From contig NZ_QXQB01000001.1 of NCBI RefSeq assembly GCF_003605435.1, positions 62,001 through 126,000 on the forward strand: a stretch of 64,000 bases of DNA. Reading direction: 5' to 3'. A model generated the notes under the pieces. The model worked only from the letters and a program-made list of their open reading frames with translations, had not been told where the DNA came from and ran no database searches. The DNA is from Paenibacillus pinisoli. Lineage in GTDB: Bacteria > Bacillota > Bacilli > Paenibacillales > Paenibacillaceae. Shown here one piece after another: positions 1-9,350 of this stretch (position 1 is the stretch's first letter; every line of letters begins with the position of its first letter). The position numbers and the translations under genes are program-made.

Positions 1-1024
1 AACGTGTATTATTCGTCTGGTTGGAAGTCGTTAGCGTCACTTGTTTCTTGTCTGAAGACAGCTGCAGCGATGTAATTCTAAGGCCGCCGGAGAAGGAATA
101 GTTGTTCGCATTCGTTGCTGTTCCCGAGTCTACTTGCTCCGAGAATGTCAACACATAGACGCGAGCGCCCAATCGTTCAAAAGCGGTAATCGTCGGTTTC
201 GTCGTATCCGACTTGGTTGAAGTATACGTCCACGACTTGCCGTCAATCGTCAAATAATGGGTGCGGTTCTCCGCTTGAAAGCCCGTAGAAAGCAATACGG
301 AGAATCCATCGTTTGCCACGGACGCATATACGACCTGCACCGAGTTGCCACGGTCATCCCTAAGCGAGAATCTGGATGTATCTACTGAATCGATTTTTGT
401 CTTCAAGTTAACTCTTACCAGCTGGATGTCTACCGCTTCTACCGATCTCACATCGAGAGCAGTATCCCAGCCGGAATATAAGGCATAGACCGCATCTACA
501 AGCACAGCGCGCGTAGCGTTGGCCGTATAATCATTCCGTGGCTCGATCCAGCCCTTGCTAAGTGCGGTTCCGACCGCTCCCTTGGCCCAGGAGGATACTT
601 TGCCAGTGAACGAAATATTCGAATTGGATGGGGTATTGTTTACTTTAAGCAGGATGGCGGCCAGCTCCTCCACCTTCACCGGAGCAGTCGGCGCGAATTT
701 GTTATCCCCTTTGCCAACCATCAGGCCTGCGCCTCGTACCGCTTGAATTGCATTGTAAGACCAGCGTGTCTTGAGCACATCCACATAGCTTGGCGTTGAA
801 CCGGATTGCGGCAGTTCAAGCAGCTTGTAGAGTACAGTAGCGAATTGTTCCCGTGACATGGATTCGTAGAGGCGGGATGAGCCGTCCTCAAATCCAGTCA
901 TAATGCCTTTCTGCTTGAGCACCTGGAACTTCTCTTCCGTCGTGAGCGACGACGCTCCCGCGATCGGAATTGCCAGTCCAAGCAGTAAGGTTAGTGCAAG
1001 CATTGCAAGAGCGATTTTCCTCAT
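1..1024 (-). CDS. S-layer homology domain surface protein (C-terminus cut by window edge)
   Basis: The reading frame opens with ATG at 1024 behind a GGGAGGA ribosome-binding site and stays open to the left edge, so about 340 N-terminal residues are visible. Residues 1 to about 25 form a Sec signal peptide (MRKIALAMLALTLLLGLAIP). Next come SLH-type segments (about residues 27-150, beginning LTTEEKFQVLKQKGIMTG), the module that anchors proteins to secondary cell-wall polymer. From about residue 165 the sequence is beta-rich and Ig-like, as in other S-layer proteins. It is probably exported and wall-bound. What the missing C-terminal part does cannot be judged. Family assignment is by motif. Confidence 0.85.
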   Translation of the reverse strand, partial: MRKIALAMLALTLLLGLAIPIAGASSLTTEEKFQVLKQKGIMTGFEDGSSRLYESMSREQFATVLYKLLELPQSGSTPSYVDVLKTRWSYNAIQAVRGAGLMVGKGDNKFAPTAPVKVEELAAILLKVNNTPSNSNISFTGKVSSWAKGAVGTALSKGWIEPRNDYTANATRAVLVDAVYALYSGWDTALDVRSVEAVDIQLVRVNLKTKIDSVDTSRFSLRDDRGNSVQVVYASVANDGFSVLLSTGFQAENRTHYLTIDGKSWTYTSTKSDTTKPTITAFERLGARVYVLTFSEQVDSGTATNANNYSFSGGLRITSLQLSSDKKQVTLTTSNQTNNTR

Positions 1025-1221
1025 AATTGCAGTCCTCCCATAAGTTTTTGCTGGAACATCAATCACTCCGTAATCGGATGCGAGCCAGCGAATAACTCTT
1101 TAACGATTTGAGAGAGGAAAATGTTTCTGTCGAAGCGTGTCACATGCAAAACTAGTCAAAATTCGAGCAAACTTTTAGAAATTCGCACGATCGCAGCAGG
1201 TACAATCTTGCAGCACAGCCG

Positions 1222-2223
1222 TTACTTCATGCTAATGACGACCTTGCCTTTTGCTGTGCCGCTTGCAAGGTAGTCCATCGCATCGCCGGCATCCTTCAGC
1301 GGATATACTTTATCTATAACAGGCTTGATGCGGCCTGCTTCAAGGAGCTCCTTCAGTATCATCAGCTGCGCTCCGCTTGGCTTCATAAAGAGGTAGCGGT
1401 AGCTTGTGCCAGTTGTCTTCTCTAGCGCTGTCAGCTTGCGGCTTACAATCGATAAGATTACTCTTTTCACCCAGCCTAGCCCCTCATCTCTGCCGAATCT
1501 GGCGTTAGGCATGCCGGAGATTGATACAATCTTCCCGCCTGGCTTCAATATGCGGAATGACTTCTCCAGCGCCTCGCCTCCAAGCGTATCGTACACCGCA
1601 TCATAACCAGACAGAAGCTCCTCGAAATGCTGCTTGCGATAATTAATAATTTCATCGGCGCCCAGCGACTTTACCAGCTCATAGCCTTTATCGCTTGCTG
1701 TTGTGGCTACATATGCTCCCATCCCCTTGGCTAACTGGATGGCAAAGGTGCCTACGCCGCCCGCTCCAGCATGAATCAATATTTTTTGGCCGCGCTGGAG
1801 GTCCAGCATATCGTGGAAAGCCTGATAAGTTGTCAGTCCAACCAGTGGGATGGATGCTGCTTCGATAAAACTTAGATTGCTCGGCTTAATCGAAAGATCA
1901 TCCTCATGAATGGATATATACTCTGCAAGTGTGCCAATGCGGGTTTTGCGCGGCCGGCCGTACACCTCATCGCCCGGCTTGAATCCCTTCACGCTCCTGC
2001 CAACCTTGGCTACCACGCCTGAGAAGTCATTGCCCAGAATCAGCGGAAAATCATAGCTCAGCAGAAACTTGACCTTGCCTTCCTTGATTTTAAAATCAAT
2101 CGGGTTTAAGCTGGCCGCATATATGTCTACTAATACATCATGATCGCCGATATCAGGAAGTGGCAATTGTTTCATCATTAAAGGCACATGCTTTCCGTAT
2201 TTCTCGATAACCATCGCTTTCAT
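1222..2223 (-). CDS. NADP-dependent zinc-free medium-chain dehydrogenase (quinone oxidoreductase type)
   Basis: A cytosolic MDR-superfamily enzyme of about 333 residues that likely reduces a quinone, enone or carbonyl with NADPH. It has the GroES-like N-terminal half (LGNDFSGVVAKVG) and the Rossmann motif AGAGGVGTFAIQLAKGMGA. The structural and catalytic zinc cysteines of alcohol dehydrogenases are absent. The frame extends upstream to 2259, but ATG at 2223 has GGAGTG at the right distance and begins with the family-typical MKAMVIEKYG. It lies 95 bp downstream of an ArsR-type gene, and both carry a near-identical operator (2249-2268 and 2656-2675), so it is probably derepressed by the ArsR signal. 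The substrate is unknown. Confidence 0.85.
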   Translation of the reverse strand: MKAMVIEKYGKHVPLMMKQLPLPDIGDHDVLVDIYAASLNPIDFKIKEGKVKFLLSYDFPLILGNDFSGVVAKVGRSVKGFKPGDEVYGRPRKTRIGTLAEYISIHEDDLSIKPSNLSFIEAASIPLVGLTTYQAFHDMLDLQRGQKILIHAGAGGVGTFAIQLAKGMGAYVATTASDKGYELVKSLGADEIINYRKQHFEELLSGYDAVYDTLGGEALEKSFRILKPGGKIVSISGMPNARFGRDEGLGWVKRVILSIVSRKLTALEKTTGTSYRYLFMKPSGAQLMILKELLEAGRIKPVIDKVYPLKDAGDAMDYLASGTAKGKVVISMK

Positions 2224-2248
2224 GGGGATCACTCCTATTATGATTATT

Positions 2249-2268
2249 GGTTTAAACATTTGAACGAA
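2249..2268 (-). promoter_or_regulatory. Candidate ArsR-type operator upstream of the MDR gene
   Basis: Read on the minus strand this 20-mer is TTCGTTCAAATGTTTAAACC. It matches the sequence at 2656-2675 in front of the arsR-type gene at 16 of 20 positions. It lies 26 nt before the MDR start codon. Operator function is inferred from the match and the genetic linkage. Confidence 0.55.
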
Positions 2269-2318
2269 TCGTACAAAAGTAACCGGCCTTTCACCGTTTA
2301 TCCTCTAATATATGGCTG

Positions 2319-2642
2319 CTATTCCCCTTTGTCGCACTCCGCTTCAATAGCTGTGATCAGCGCTTTGAGCTGCTCCAGCGGCTTGCGGACCGTCAGCATG
2401 TAATAATTTTCAACGCTTTTCTTCTCTGAACGAACATAGCCGGACTGCTTCAGCATCTTGAGGTGATGCGAAATCGCAGGTCTGGACAAATCGATATGTT
2501 CCGCTATCGTGTTCACATTAAGCCCGGACTTATGCCTGGCAAGCAGCATAATAATCGCTTGGCGATTTTCATCCGCCAACACGTCCAGCAAAGGAATACA
2601 AGCTTTGAATTGCTGCAATATCTGTTCGTTTTGCGCTCTCAT
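2319..2642 (-). CDS. ArsR/SmtB-family winged-helix repressor
   Basis: A small cytosolic DNA-binding repressor of 107 residues. The winged helix covers about residues 20-85, with the recognition-helix signature SRPAISHHLKMLKQSGYV typical of ArsR proteins. No paired cysteine metal site of the ArsR or CadC type is present; a single Cys sits near each end. It may therefore respond to a thiol or electrophile signal instead of a metal. ATG at 2642 is preferred over GTG at 2651 because GTGGAG then acts as the ribosome-binding site. It precedes the MDR enzyme gene in the same direction, and its own promoter overlaps a matching operator, which suggests autorepression. Confidence 0.85.
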   Translation of the reverse strand: MRAQNEQILQQFKACIPLLDVLADENRQAIIMLLARHKSGLNVNTIAEHIDLSRPAISHHLKMLKQSGYVRSEKKSVENYYMLTVRKPLEQLKALITAIEAECDKGE

Positions 2643-2655
2643 GATCTCCACTCAT

Positions 2656-2712
2656 TTCGTTCATTCGTTTAATCCTTTAAACCTATTATAATAGCTGATA
2701 GTAAAAAATCAA
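2656..2712 (-). promoter_or_regulatory. Promoter and operator of the arsR-type gene
   Basis: On the minus strand a TATAAT -10 box (2685-2690) has TTGATT (2707-2712) 16 bp upstream as a possible -35. Immediately downstream, over the expected start site, is the operator copy at 2656-2675 shared with the MDR gene. This is the usual layout for autorepression. Confidence 0.55.
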
Positions 2713-2775
2713 GCCTGTAAGCCCTCCAATAAGCCGGGTGCCAATGGGAGGGCATTGGACTTCCGAATGAACGTA

Positions 2776-4263
2776 TTACTTACTCACGATCAGATGACCT
2801 TTATCAATCAATATGAGCTCTTCCTCCGTATAATTGGCAATCTTATTCGCTCCGCTTTCACTGTTCAGCTCAATCTTATATTTCTTCTCGATATAAGCAT
2901 GCAGCTCCTTCATGTCTTCTTCCGTCAGATCTGCCAATTCTGTCTTGCCGTCAATCTGGCCCAGTATAATGCCAATGACCTCTCCAGCAAGCGAAGTATT
3001 CGGCTGAATACGCGCACTGCCATAAGCCGGCGCTGTAGCGCCTACGTTTTTGCCCGCGACGAGGACATTCGAATAATCCTTCAACATAAATGAACGCAGC
3101 GGCATTCCATACTTATCGGGCTTGCCAAGCGCTCTCCCCCACCGGTCTCCTATCACGCCTTGGATGTCCAGCGGATAACCGCCAATGCTCACATTGTCCC
3201 AGAACATACTCCCTGAGAACATATCTGTTGCGGTAAGCACATAGTCCGTCACATAACGGTCATAATCGCGAATGTACAGATAATCCGGATAACCGTTTAC
3301 CTGCGCCTTCTCCCATCCGGGCAATTCCTTCTGCAAGTGGGTCAGTACGCGGTCTGTCTCCGCTTTGCCAAGCGCAACAGCTTCTTCTACCCGCTCCGAA
3401 TCGGACGGATCGACATTATAGATCAATAAAGCATTAATTAACGCTTCGCCATCCTTTTGATTCACAATGTTCAGACCGCGCAAGAATATATCTTCGCGGG
3501 TAGGCGTATAGCTGCTGCCAACATTGCCGAACCCCCATGTAAATGTGTTCGTGACATAAGTCGTACCGCCGTACCGTTCTTCCCTCGCAGCCTGATCCAA
3601 TCCCATCACAGCCTTCTGGAAGCTGTCCCAGTCCACTCCCTTGAACTTCATCATAATTGAAGAAGCCATATGTGCCTTCTCTTCCAGATTAAAGATGGAT
3701 TCGACGCCCGGTATCCGATCCTGCGATAATTGGCTGGACAAGTACGCAAAATCCGTATTCTCCACCCAATACTTAGCTTCAACCGTCTTCTCTTCGCCAG
3801 CTTGATTCTTGTATGTCAATCTCTTCAAAGCTTGTTTGTTTTCGCCAGCTTGATCCTTATCGAGTGACAGGATTTCGATACCGGATTCGATATGTATGCC
3901 TGACAGCAGCTGCTTATAATAAGCTTCAAAATCCTTTAGCTTGCGGATATTCCCTTTCTTGTACTCGTCAAATAATTGTCCAACCTTGCCCTGCAGCAGC
4001 GTATTATTTGAAGCATCCGTCGGCTCGTCCAGATATAACATCTGGCCTTGCAGCAGCTGTCCCCCAGCTTGCTTTCTCGGGTCCAGGATGACAACCGATA
4101 GCCCTTCGTCCTGTGCCGCTCGAGCCAGATATGCTCCTTCAATCTCAGAGCCGATAATGACCACATCAGGATTGTCAATCATTACGGTTTGCTCTTGCTT
4201 CTCTTCACCAGGGCTGACACAACCGCAAAGCATCAAAAATGCCAACAACAAAAACCGTCTCAA
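2776..4263 (-). CDS. FAD-dependent oxidoreductase lipoprotein
   Basis: A 495-residue flavoprotein of the FAD_oxidored type, apparently tethered outside the membrane. The N-terminus is a lipoprotein signal with lipobox LCGC at about residues 12-15. The dinucleotide-binding segment is DVVIIGSEIEGAYLARAAQD, followed by GLSVVILDPRKQAGGQ. A second typical FAD-contact block near the C-terminus reads NVLVAGKNVGATAPAYGSAR. The start is TTG at 4263, supported by GAAGGAG eight bases upstream. It stands alone between convergent or divergent neighbours. The substrate cannot be told; relatives act on hydroxyl-bearing or polysaccharide-linked compounds. Confidence 0.8.
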   Translation of the reverse strand: MRRFLLLAFLMLCGCVSPGEEKQEQTVMIDNPDVVIIGSEIEGAYLARAAQDEGLSVVILDPRKQAGGQLLQGQMLYLDEPTDASNNTLLQGKVGQLFDEYKKGNIRKLKDFEAYYKQLLSGIHIESGIEILSLDKDQAGENKQALKRLTYKNQAGEEKTVEAKYWVENTDFAYLSSQLSQDRIPGVESIFNLEEKAHMASSIMMKFKGVDWDSFQKAVMGLDQAAREERYGGTTYVTNTFTWGFGNVGSSYTPTREDIFLRGLNIVNQKDGEALINALLIYNVDPSDSERVEEAVALGKAETDRVLTHLQKELPGWEKAQVNGYPDYLYIRDYDRYVTDYVLTATDMFSGSMFWDNVSIGGYPLDIQGVIGDRWGRALGKPDKYGMPLRSFMLKDYSNVLVAGKNVGATAPAYGSARIQPNTSLAGEVIGIILGQIDGKTELADLTEEDMKELHAYIEKKYKIELNSESGANKIANYTEEELILIDKGHLIVSK

Positions 4264-4455
4264 TTCCCCACTCCTTCAAAAAAGTATTGTAAATTGCTTG
4301 CTTTCTAAATTTTAAACGCATTTAACACGCAGCAAGTTACAATTTTTCGTCAAATTAATAGTTTCGTTCCATATTTTTGTCGAATCGGTCTAATGTAACT
4401 TTTATCCTAGTTGGAGCGTCAGTATAGGAAGAAAATACGGGAAGGCGGAGTAATC

Positions 4456-5703
4456 ATGAGCGGATATCGTATGGGTTGGCCTATACGAACGGTAAGTGTG
4501 GGGTTAATCATCTGTCTTTTATCTCTAATTGGCTACAGAGACGCCATTCATGCCAATGCCATTTCAGTGCGGTTTGAAAACCAAAGGCTTGAATCTGTGG
4601 TTAGACAAGAATTGAACAAACCTGCTGGTCTCATTACAGCTGCCGACATGGCCAAGCTCGAGTCTCTCTCTGCAAACCAAAACCATATTACAAGCTTGAA
4701 AGGATTGGAGCATGCAGTCAACTTAAAGAAATTGTATATCGTAAACAGCAAAGTGAGCGATCTGAGTCCGATCTCAGGACTTCACCAGCTGGAGTCCATT
4801 ATTTTGACAGATAATAAAATTACTGATATACGACCGCTAAGCGGACTGAATAAGGTAACAACCTTGATGCTAGATAGGAATTACATCTCCGATATAACCA
4901 CGCTGCAATCCATGACCTCACTTGTAAACTTGAATTTGTCGATGAATCTCATTTCTGACATTCAAGCATTGAGTCCATTAAAGAACCTGAAGCGTTTGGA
5001 GATTGGCGATAATTTCATAAAGGATATTAGCAGCCTGGAGCAAATGTCTATGCTCACTTATCTTGATCTTTTTGGGAACCTTATCTCGGATATATCTTCC
5101 GTCCGGCATTTGAATGCTTTATATAGCTTAGATGTGTCCAATAATAAGGTGTCAGATTTAACGCCTGTCCAGCATTTAAGTCTAATTGGAATCGAGATCA
5201 CCGGGACGGATGTGACAGACCTGTCACCGCTAGCCGGCTCAGATACGCTCACAGCGATTTATGCCAATGTTTCTTCCTTGAATGCAAGCTCTAAGGCTTT
5301 CATTAATCAATTTAAAACAGACGGTCATTTTGTGGATGATAATTTTCGCTATACAACCCCAAAAATCTTTATTAATCAAGAGGCGCAAAAGTTCCCGGTA
5401 CCGCCTGTACAGAACAACGGCCGGATTATGGTGCCGCTGCGCGGATTATTGGAATGGATCGGGGCCGACTTCAGCTGGAATGGCCAGAGCAGACAAGTCG
5501 TTTTGAAGCACGAAGGATCCCAAATTATTTTGAGCATAGATTCCAATGAAGTTATCGTTAATGGCAAGAAACAAACCATTGATGCAAAGCCATATATCTC
5601 CGAGGGATATACGATGGTTCCGATACGTTTCATTGTCGAGACATTCGGCTTCCGCATTGAATGGGACAAAAAACGCTATTGGGCTATGTTATCAACTAAA
5701 TAA
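4456..5703 (+). CDS. Secreted leucine-rich-repeat protein with copper-amine-oxidase-type stalk domain
   Basis: About 415 residues. A signal peptide ends near residue 34 (ANA). Residues about 60-260 hold internalin-like 22-residue leucine-rich repeats with the recurring pattern LSPISGLHQLESIILTDNKI. Residues about 310-415 form a copper amine oxidase N-terminal-type domain (IMVPLRGLLEWIGADFSW and TMVPIRFIVETFGFRIEWD), which in Paenibacillus is a wall- or matrix-associated module, not an oxidase. ATG at 4456 with GGCGGAG is preferred over the in-frame TTG at 4411. It is more AT-rich than its neighbours. It probably acts as a binding or adhesion protein, but the partner is unknown. Confidence 0.85.
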   Translation: MSGYRMGWPIRTVSVGLIICLLSLIGYRDAIHANAISVRFENQRLESVVRQELNKPAGLITAADMAKLESLSANQNHITSLKGLEHAVNLKKLYIVNSKVSDLSPISGLHQLESIILTDNKITDIRPLSGLNKVTTLMLDRNYISDITTLQSMTSLVNLNLSMNLISDIQALSPLKNLKRLEIGDNFIKDISSLEQMSMLTYLDLFGNLISDISSVRHLNALYSLDVSNNKVSDLTPVQHLSLIGIEITGTDVTDLSPLAGSDTLTAIYANVSSLNASSKAFINQFKTDGHFVDDNFRYTTPKIFINQEAQKFPVPPVQNNGRIMVPLRGLLEWIGADFSWNGQSRQVVLKHEGSQIILSIDSNEVIVNGKKQTIDAKPYISEGYTMVPIRFIVETFGFRIEWDKKRYWAMLSTK

Positions 5704-5707
5704 GAAA

Positions 5708-5747
5708 AAGCAGCGGCAGTCTTTTGAAGAAGACTGCCGCTGCTGCT
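5708..5747 (-). terminator. Intrinsic terminator between convergent genes
   Basis: An 15-bp-scale inverted repeat (AGCAGCGGCAGTCTT with its complement) has a short loop. The run of A at 5704-5708 gives a U tract on the minus strand, so it ends the DUF1963 transcript. The hairpin may also stop the LRR transcript. Confidence 0.8.
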
Positions 5748-5750
5748 AGA

Positions 5751-6641
5751 TTAGCTGGAATATAAGGAACAATAGGTACGGGTGAAATTCCCCGCGACTA
5801 AATCTTCCTTCCGGATATAGAATTGAAGCTCTCCCGCATCCCACCAGCAGAAGCCGACATCATGATCGGAGTCTAACGCGAGAAGGAGCAAGGTGTCGCC
5901 CACTTCCTTCTCCGCTGCAGCCTGATCCCCGTTCAAGTGCTTCTTGATCCGGCCCAGAGCATCTGATATCGAATAGTTGTAATTCTCGCCCGTAAGCAGC
6001 GCAAGTGCCGCTTCATATTCGCAATCCCCATGCTGAGTCGCAGGATACCCGAACATTACCGCCAGATCGCTGGAGCTATGCTCTGTCAGATCAAAGGCAA
6101 GCTCTTCATATTGATCGTAATCATGCTCGTCATCCTCCAGCTGCTCGCTATCCGTATAGCCGTAATTTGGCGGTTCGATAGATGCCCGCGCCGTTACCGA
6201 GTATCCCGTAAATTCGTCTTCAAGCGATGTGTTCTCCGGCGATTGCCTGTGCTCTGCAGCTTGCAGCTGATTCTCGGTCAAGTACAGGACTCGGTGTTCA
6301 ATATGATAGGCAGGTTCATCTATTCCGACAAAGAAAACAAGCATCCCGTCCTTCGGAAGAAGGGACGATGCATCGTGAACCGCAATCTCTGACAACCGCA
6401 ATTGCGCCAAGAAAGTCATAGGCGTTCCGTCTTCATCAAGCGGCCATTCCATATCTGCGGGCAGATCGGGATCGCCTCCAATACGGGAGTTGCCAGCCCC
6501 TTCGTACCCCTCCGGTTGTTGTTTAGTCAGACGAATGCCTTGGCGTACCGTCTTCTTCAAGTAATCGAGCGCATGCTCGAAGCCATGCTCCTGAACGGTC
6601 TGATGCAGCTTCCTCTCATTGTTGACGCTTAGCACGTACAT
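5751..6641 (-). CDS. DUF1963 (YwqG-like) protein
   Basis: A cytosolic protein of 296 residues matching the DUF1963/YwqG family, whose role is unknown. The diagnostic central block is SRIGGDPDLPADMEWP followed by MTFLAQLRLSEI, and the C-terminal part has GDTLLLLALDSDHDVGFCWWDAGELQFYI. The middle contains a long acidic stretch (about residues 155-185, rich in D and E). The frame runs to TTG at 6656, but ATG at 6641 has AAGGAAG upstream. Its product is often found among immunity-like or housekeeping genes, and no partner is evident here. Confidence 0.8.
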   Translation of the reverse strand: MYVLSVNNERKLHQTVQEHGFEHALDYLKKTVRQGIRLTKQQPEGYEGAGNSRIGGDPDLPADMEWPLDEDGTPMTFLAQLRLSEIAVHDASSLLPKDGMLVFFVGIDEPAYHIEHRVLYLTENQLQAAEHRQSPENTSLEDEFTGYSVTARASIEPPNYGYTDSEQLEDDEHDYDQYEELAFDLTEHSSSDLAVMFGYPATQHGDCEYEAALALLTGENYNYSISDALGRIKKHLNGDQAAAEKEVGDTLLLLALDSDHDVGFCWWDAGELQFYIRKEDLVAGNFTRTYCSLYSS

Positions 6642-6686
6642 CCACTTCCTTTGCAAATAATGCTGATGTCTCAGCCCATTCTTAGC

Positions 6687-7556
6687 TTATACCTCCGGCC
6701 ATTGATAGCCCGTCACTTCCTCGCTCCAGCTCCAGAAGCGGCTGGCCGCTTCGGCGTCTCCTGCGTGTGCGGTTACAGGCGCCAGCTTTTGCTTATAGTA
6801 GTACCCGCCGCTTTGGCCCTGAACATCGGGAGATGCCGCCAAGTATACGGCGGTTGCCGAGCCTTGCTCTGGCGTAAGAAAGAACGGGCGCATCAAGCGA
6901 TGCACCATTGTGCCGAAGCCCGTACTCCGGTTGACGCCAATGTCCGTAGACACTGCGCCTGGATGAAGAGCGTTAACCGTTATCGCACTTCCCTTCAAGC
7001 GGCGGGCAAGCTCCTTCGTGAACCAAATATTCGCTATCTTGGAGCGCCCGTAAGCGCCCCATACCGTATAGCGCTTCAATAACTGCGGATCACTGTAATC
7101 CATTTGTCCGATTTTATGAGCGCCAGAGGATACGACGACAATGCGTCCGGCCTCACTCTTCGCGAGCAGAGGCAACAGCCGCCCTGTCAGCACATAATGC
7201 CCCAGATGGTTGACGCCAAGCTGACGCTCAAAGCGGTCCTCCGTCTCTTCTCTGCGAATCGTAATAACGCCTGCATTGTTGATAAGCACATCAATTCGTT
7301 CAAGGGATGCGGATAATTCCTCGGCTGCAGTCTTGACGCTGGCAAGTGATGCCAGGTCACAAAGCACAAACTGCGCATCATTCCGGCCGCTGCGGCGGTT
7401 CACATATCGGACAGCTTCAAGCCCTTTCTCGCGGTTCCGCCCCATGAGGAAAACCTTCATTCCATGCTTCTCAGCAAGCATCGCTGCCGTCTCTCTACCC
7501 ATTCCCCCAGTTGCTCCAGTCACGACAGCGACCCGCCGATCCTCTACAAGTGTCAT
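6687..7556 (-). CDS. Short-chain dehydrogenase/reductase (retinol-dehydrogenase-like)
   Basis: A 289-residue NAD(P)-dependent SDR enzyme. The cofactor motif TGATGGMG is at residues 14-21, NNAG at about 91-94, the catalytic Ser in VVVSSGAHKI near 143, and YGRSK (the YxxxK pair) near 168-172. The GRNREKG segment after beta-2 favours NADPH. It resembles the WW-oxidoreductase/retinol dehydrogenase branch of SDRs that act on lipophilic alcohols or ketones. It follows the DUF1963 gene's upstream side with no shared regulation visible. The start has GAGAGGGG upstream. Substrate unknown. Confidence 0.85.
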   Translation of the reverse strand: MTLVEDRRVAVVTGATGGMGRETAAMLAEKHGMKVFLMGRNREKGLEAVRYVNRRSGRNDAQFVLCDLASLASVKTAAEELSASLERIDVLINNAGVITIRREETEDRFERQLGVNHLGHYVLTGRLLPLLAKSEAGRIVVVSSGAHKIGQMDYSDPQLLKRYTVWGAYGRSKIANIWFTKELARRLKGSAITVNALHPGAVSTDIGVNRSTGFGTMVHRLMRPFFLTPEQGSATAVYLAASPDVQGQSGGYYYKQKLAPVTAHAGDAEAASRFWSWSEEVTGYQWPEV

Positions 7557-7668
7557 CGTATCCGCCCCTCTCGCATGATAGCTTCTACTGACTATATGCT
7601 TATTCTATCAACACCATCTCTTCATGTCTTGCAGTTTCTTCCTATAAGGTCAATTCTACATTCACCCA

Positions 7669-8000
7669 CTATGAATTGCTGTCATTCCACTCTTCTTCAA
7701 AGATAGCGTAAAAATACTCATCCCACCATCCTGTAGCCTTCTTGTAATGGGCGGGTATGCATTTCCTGAAATGCGCTTCTCTTCGCATGCCGATTTTCTC
7801 CATGATTCGGAACGATGCCATATTCTCTGGTTGGCAAGTTACTCCGATATGGAACCGGTCTGCCTCAGCTGCTCTAGCGGAATCAAGCGGAGTGTTACCA
7901 GCCGGTACAAGTTAACATGCAGACAGCCATGTTCAAGAATTTGCAACAATGGTTTGGCCCGCCGATCCAACATAAATAGCCGGCTTACATCCGCATAAAG
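7669..8000 (-). pseudogene. Degraded GNAT N-acetyltransferase
   Basis: Minus-strand reading just before the stop at 7669 gives a clear GNAT C-terminus: CQPENMASFRIMEKIGMRRE, then a WWDEYFYAIFEEEW ending. That frame has no start codon and is closed upstream by a stop. A second frame (about 7840-8000) carries RRAKPLLQILEHGC, then LHVNLYRLVT, resembling the helix and strand that should precede it. The two parts are out of frame and separated by unrelated-looking sequence, so the gene is broken by at least one frameshift and lacks its N-terminus. It overlaps the end of the BenE-type gene slightly at most. Confidence 0.6.
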
Positions 8001-8031
8001 CCGGGCATAAGCTGGCTGAAGGGCGATGCTA

Positions 8032-9189
8032 TTACATATAGCTTTTGGCAGCACGTTTCTTCTTCAGCTTCAGCAAGACCATTCCGCCGAGCAGTGCCCA
8101 GACAGGCGTAGCGATGCCCAGCATGCTCAGATGAAGGGCGGCAATGCCAAAGGTAATTAACGCGGGAATAAGCAGTTGTTTATCGGCAAAAGCGCTCTTC
8201 AGCGCCCGAAGAAATAGCCCTAACAAGGAATAGCCTGTCAATAAAGCTACAAAGGATGCCGGGAGAATATCCAGCATATCAATCACCCGCCAAGAAAATA
8301 GGCCAAAACCAATTACGATCACACTTGAAATGACCGCAGCCAGATACCTTCGCTGGTGGGGACCTGCTTCTGCACTGCTGCAGAGGGCGCTCATTAACCC
8401 TCCCACATTCGCCGCATTCCCTCCAAACAACCCTGTCCCCATACTCGCCAAGCCAGATGCCATCAGCGTCTTATTCACAGGCGGCTTGAATTGATTGCTC
8501 CTTAGTGCCGCAAGCGCCACTGCAAGATCGTTGCTTAAGATCAAGAGGGACATTGGAATTGCAATGGACAGCAGACCTTGCAGCGTGAACTCGGGGATGA
8601 CGATAATTGGGGACAGAAATTGTGCTTGCGGCAATTCCGGCAACCGCATTTGAAGCAGAAGCCCGATCAGCCCGAGTCCAATCGCCCCGATCAGCGGCGG
8701 CAATCTTTTGATAAATATAGGCAGAATGAAGTAACCCGCAGCAGCCAGCAATCCCGCACAAGGCAATTGAACAGCAGCGGGAATCATCCTGACTATATAA
8801 GTAAGAAGCACCCCTGCGAGCAATGCGTCTATTAGCAGCTTGGGAATGACGTCTATCGCTTTGGCGAAGAAGCCGGATAGGCCAGCAAGCAGAATAAGAA
8901 CGCCCGATAGAATGAATGCCCCAGCCAGTTGCGGAAAGGAAAAGCCGACCGCCGTTGTGCCCAAGAACGCAGTGGCTGTAATAGAGTGCGCTCCGGCGAA
9001 CGGAATCCTGTATTTCAATGTCAATAATAGATTCAGCAAGCCGCCGATCACGTAAGCCGAGGTGAACCAGGAGACAAGCTCGGTCTTCGCCAGACCCGCA
9101 GCTTGCGCTGCCTGTACGATCATAATCGCTCCGCCGGTGCAAGCCAGCACCGCAGACATGAATCCGGCTGTTACCGATTTTGCCCCCAT
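8032..9189 (-). CDS. BenE-family (benzoate/H+ symporter-type) membrane transporter
   Basis: A 385-residue integral membrane protein with about eleven to twelve hydrophobic segments. It fits the BenE family: an N-terminal GFMSAVLACTGGAIMIVQAA segment, a central GAHSITATAFLG motif, and GLFGGNAANVGGLMSALCSS in the second half. The family is related to nucleobase transporters (NCS2 fold), with members that take up benzoate by proton symport. No aromatic-degradation genes lie nearby, so the substrate is open. ATG at 9189 has CGGAGGT upstream. It appears to be transcribed alone. Confidence 0.85.
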   Translation of the reverse strand: MGAKSVTAGFMSAVLACTGGAIMIVQAAQAAGLAKTELVSWFTSAYVIGGLLNLLLTLKYRIPFAGAHSITATAFLGTTAVGFSFPQLAGAFILSGVLILLAGLSGFFAKAIDVIPKLLIDALLAGVLLTYIVRMIPAAVQLPCAGLLAAAGYFILPIFIKRLPPLIGAIGLGLIGLLLQMRLPELPQAQFLSPIIVIPEFTLQGLLSIAIPMSLLILSNDLAVALAALRSNQFKPPVNKTLMASGLASMGTGLFGGNAANVGGLMSALCSSAEAGPHQRRYLAAVISSVIVIGFGLFSWRVIDMLDILPASFVALLTGYSLLGLFLRALKSAFADKQLLIPALITFGIAALHLSMLGIATPVWALLGGMVLLKLKKKRAAKSYM

Positions 9190-9350
9190 CTGATACTACC
9201 TCCGCTCATAAGTACCTGCGGTTTCATCATAAACAATCCATCATGCCCTGCAACCATCCGTTTGAAATCAAATTAGACCATCCAAGTTCACATAATGCTA
9301 AAGACGAAGCTTTCTCATTCTATTGCAGTCAAACCATTGCAGTCAAAAAA

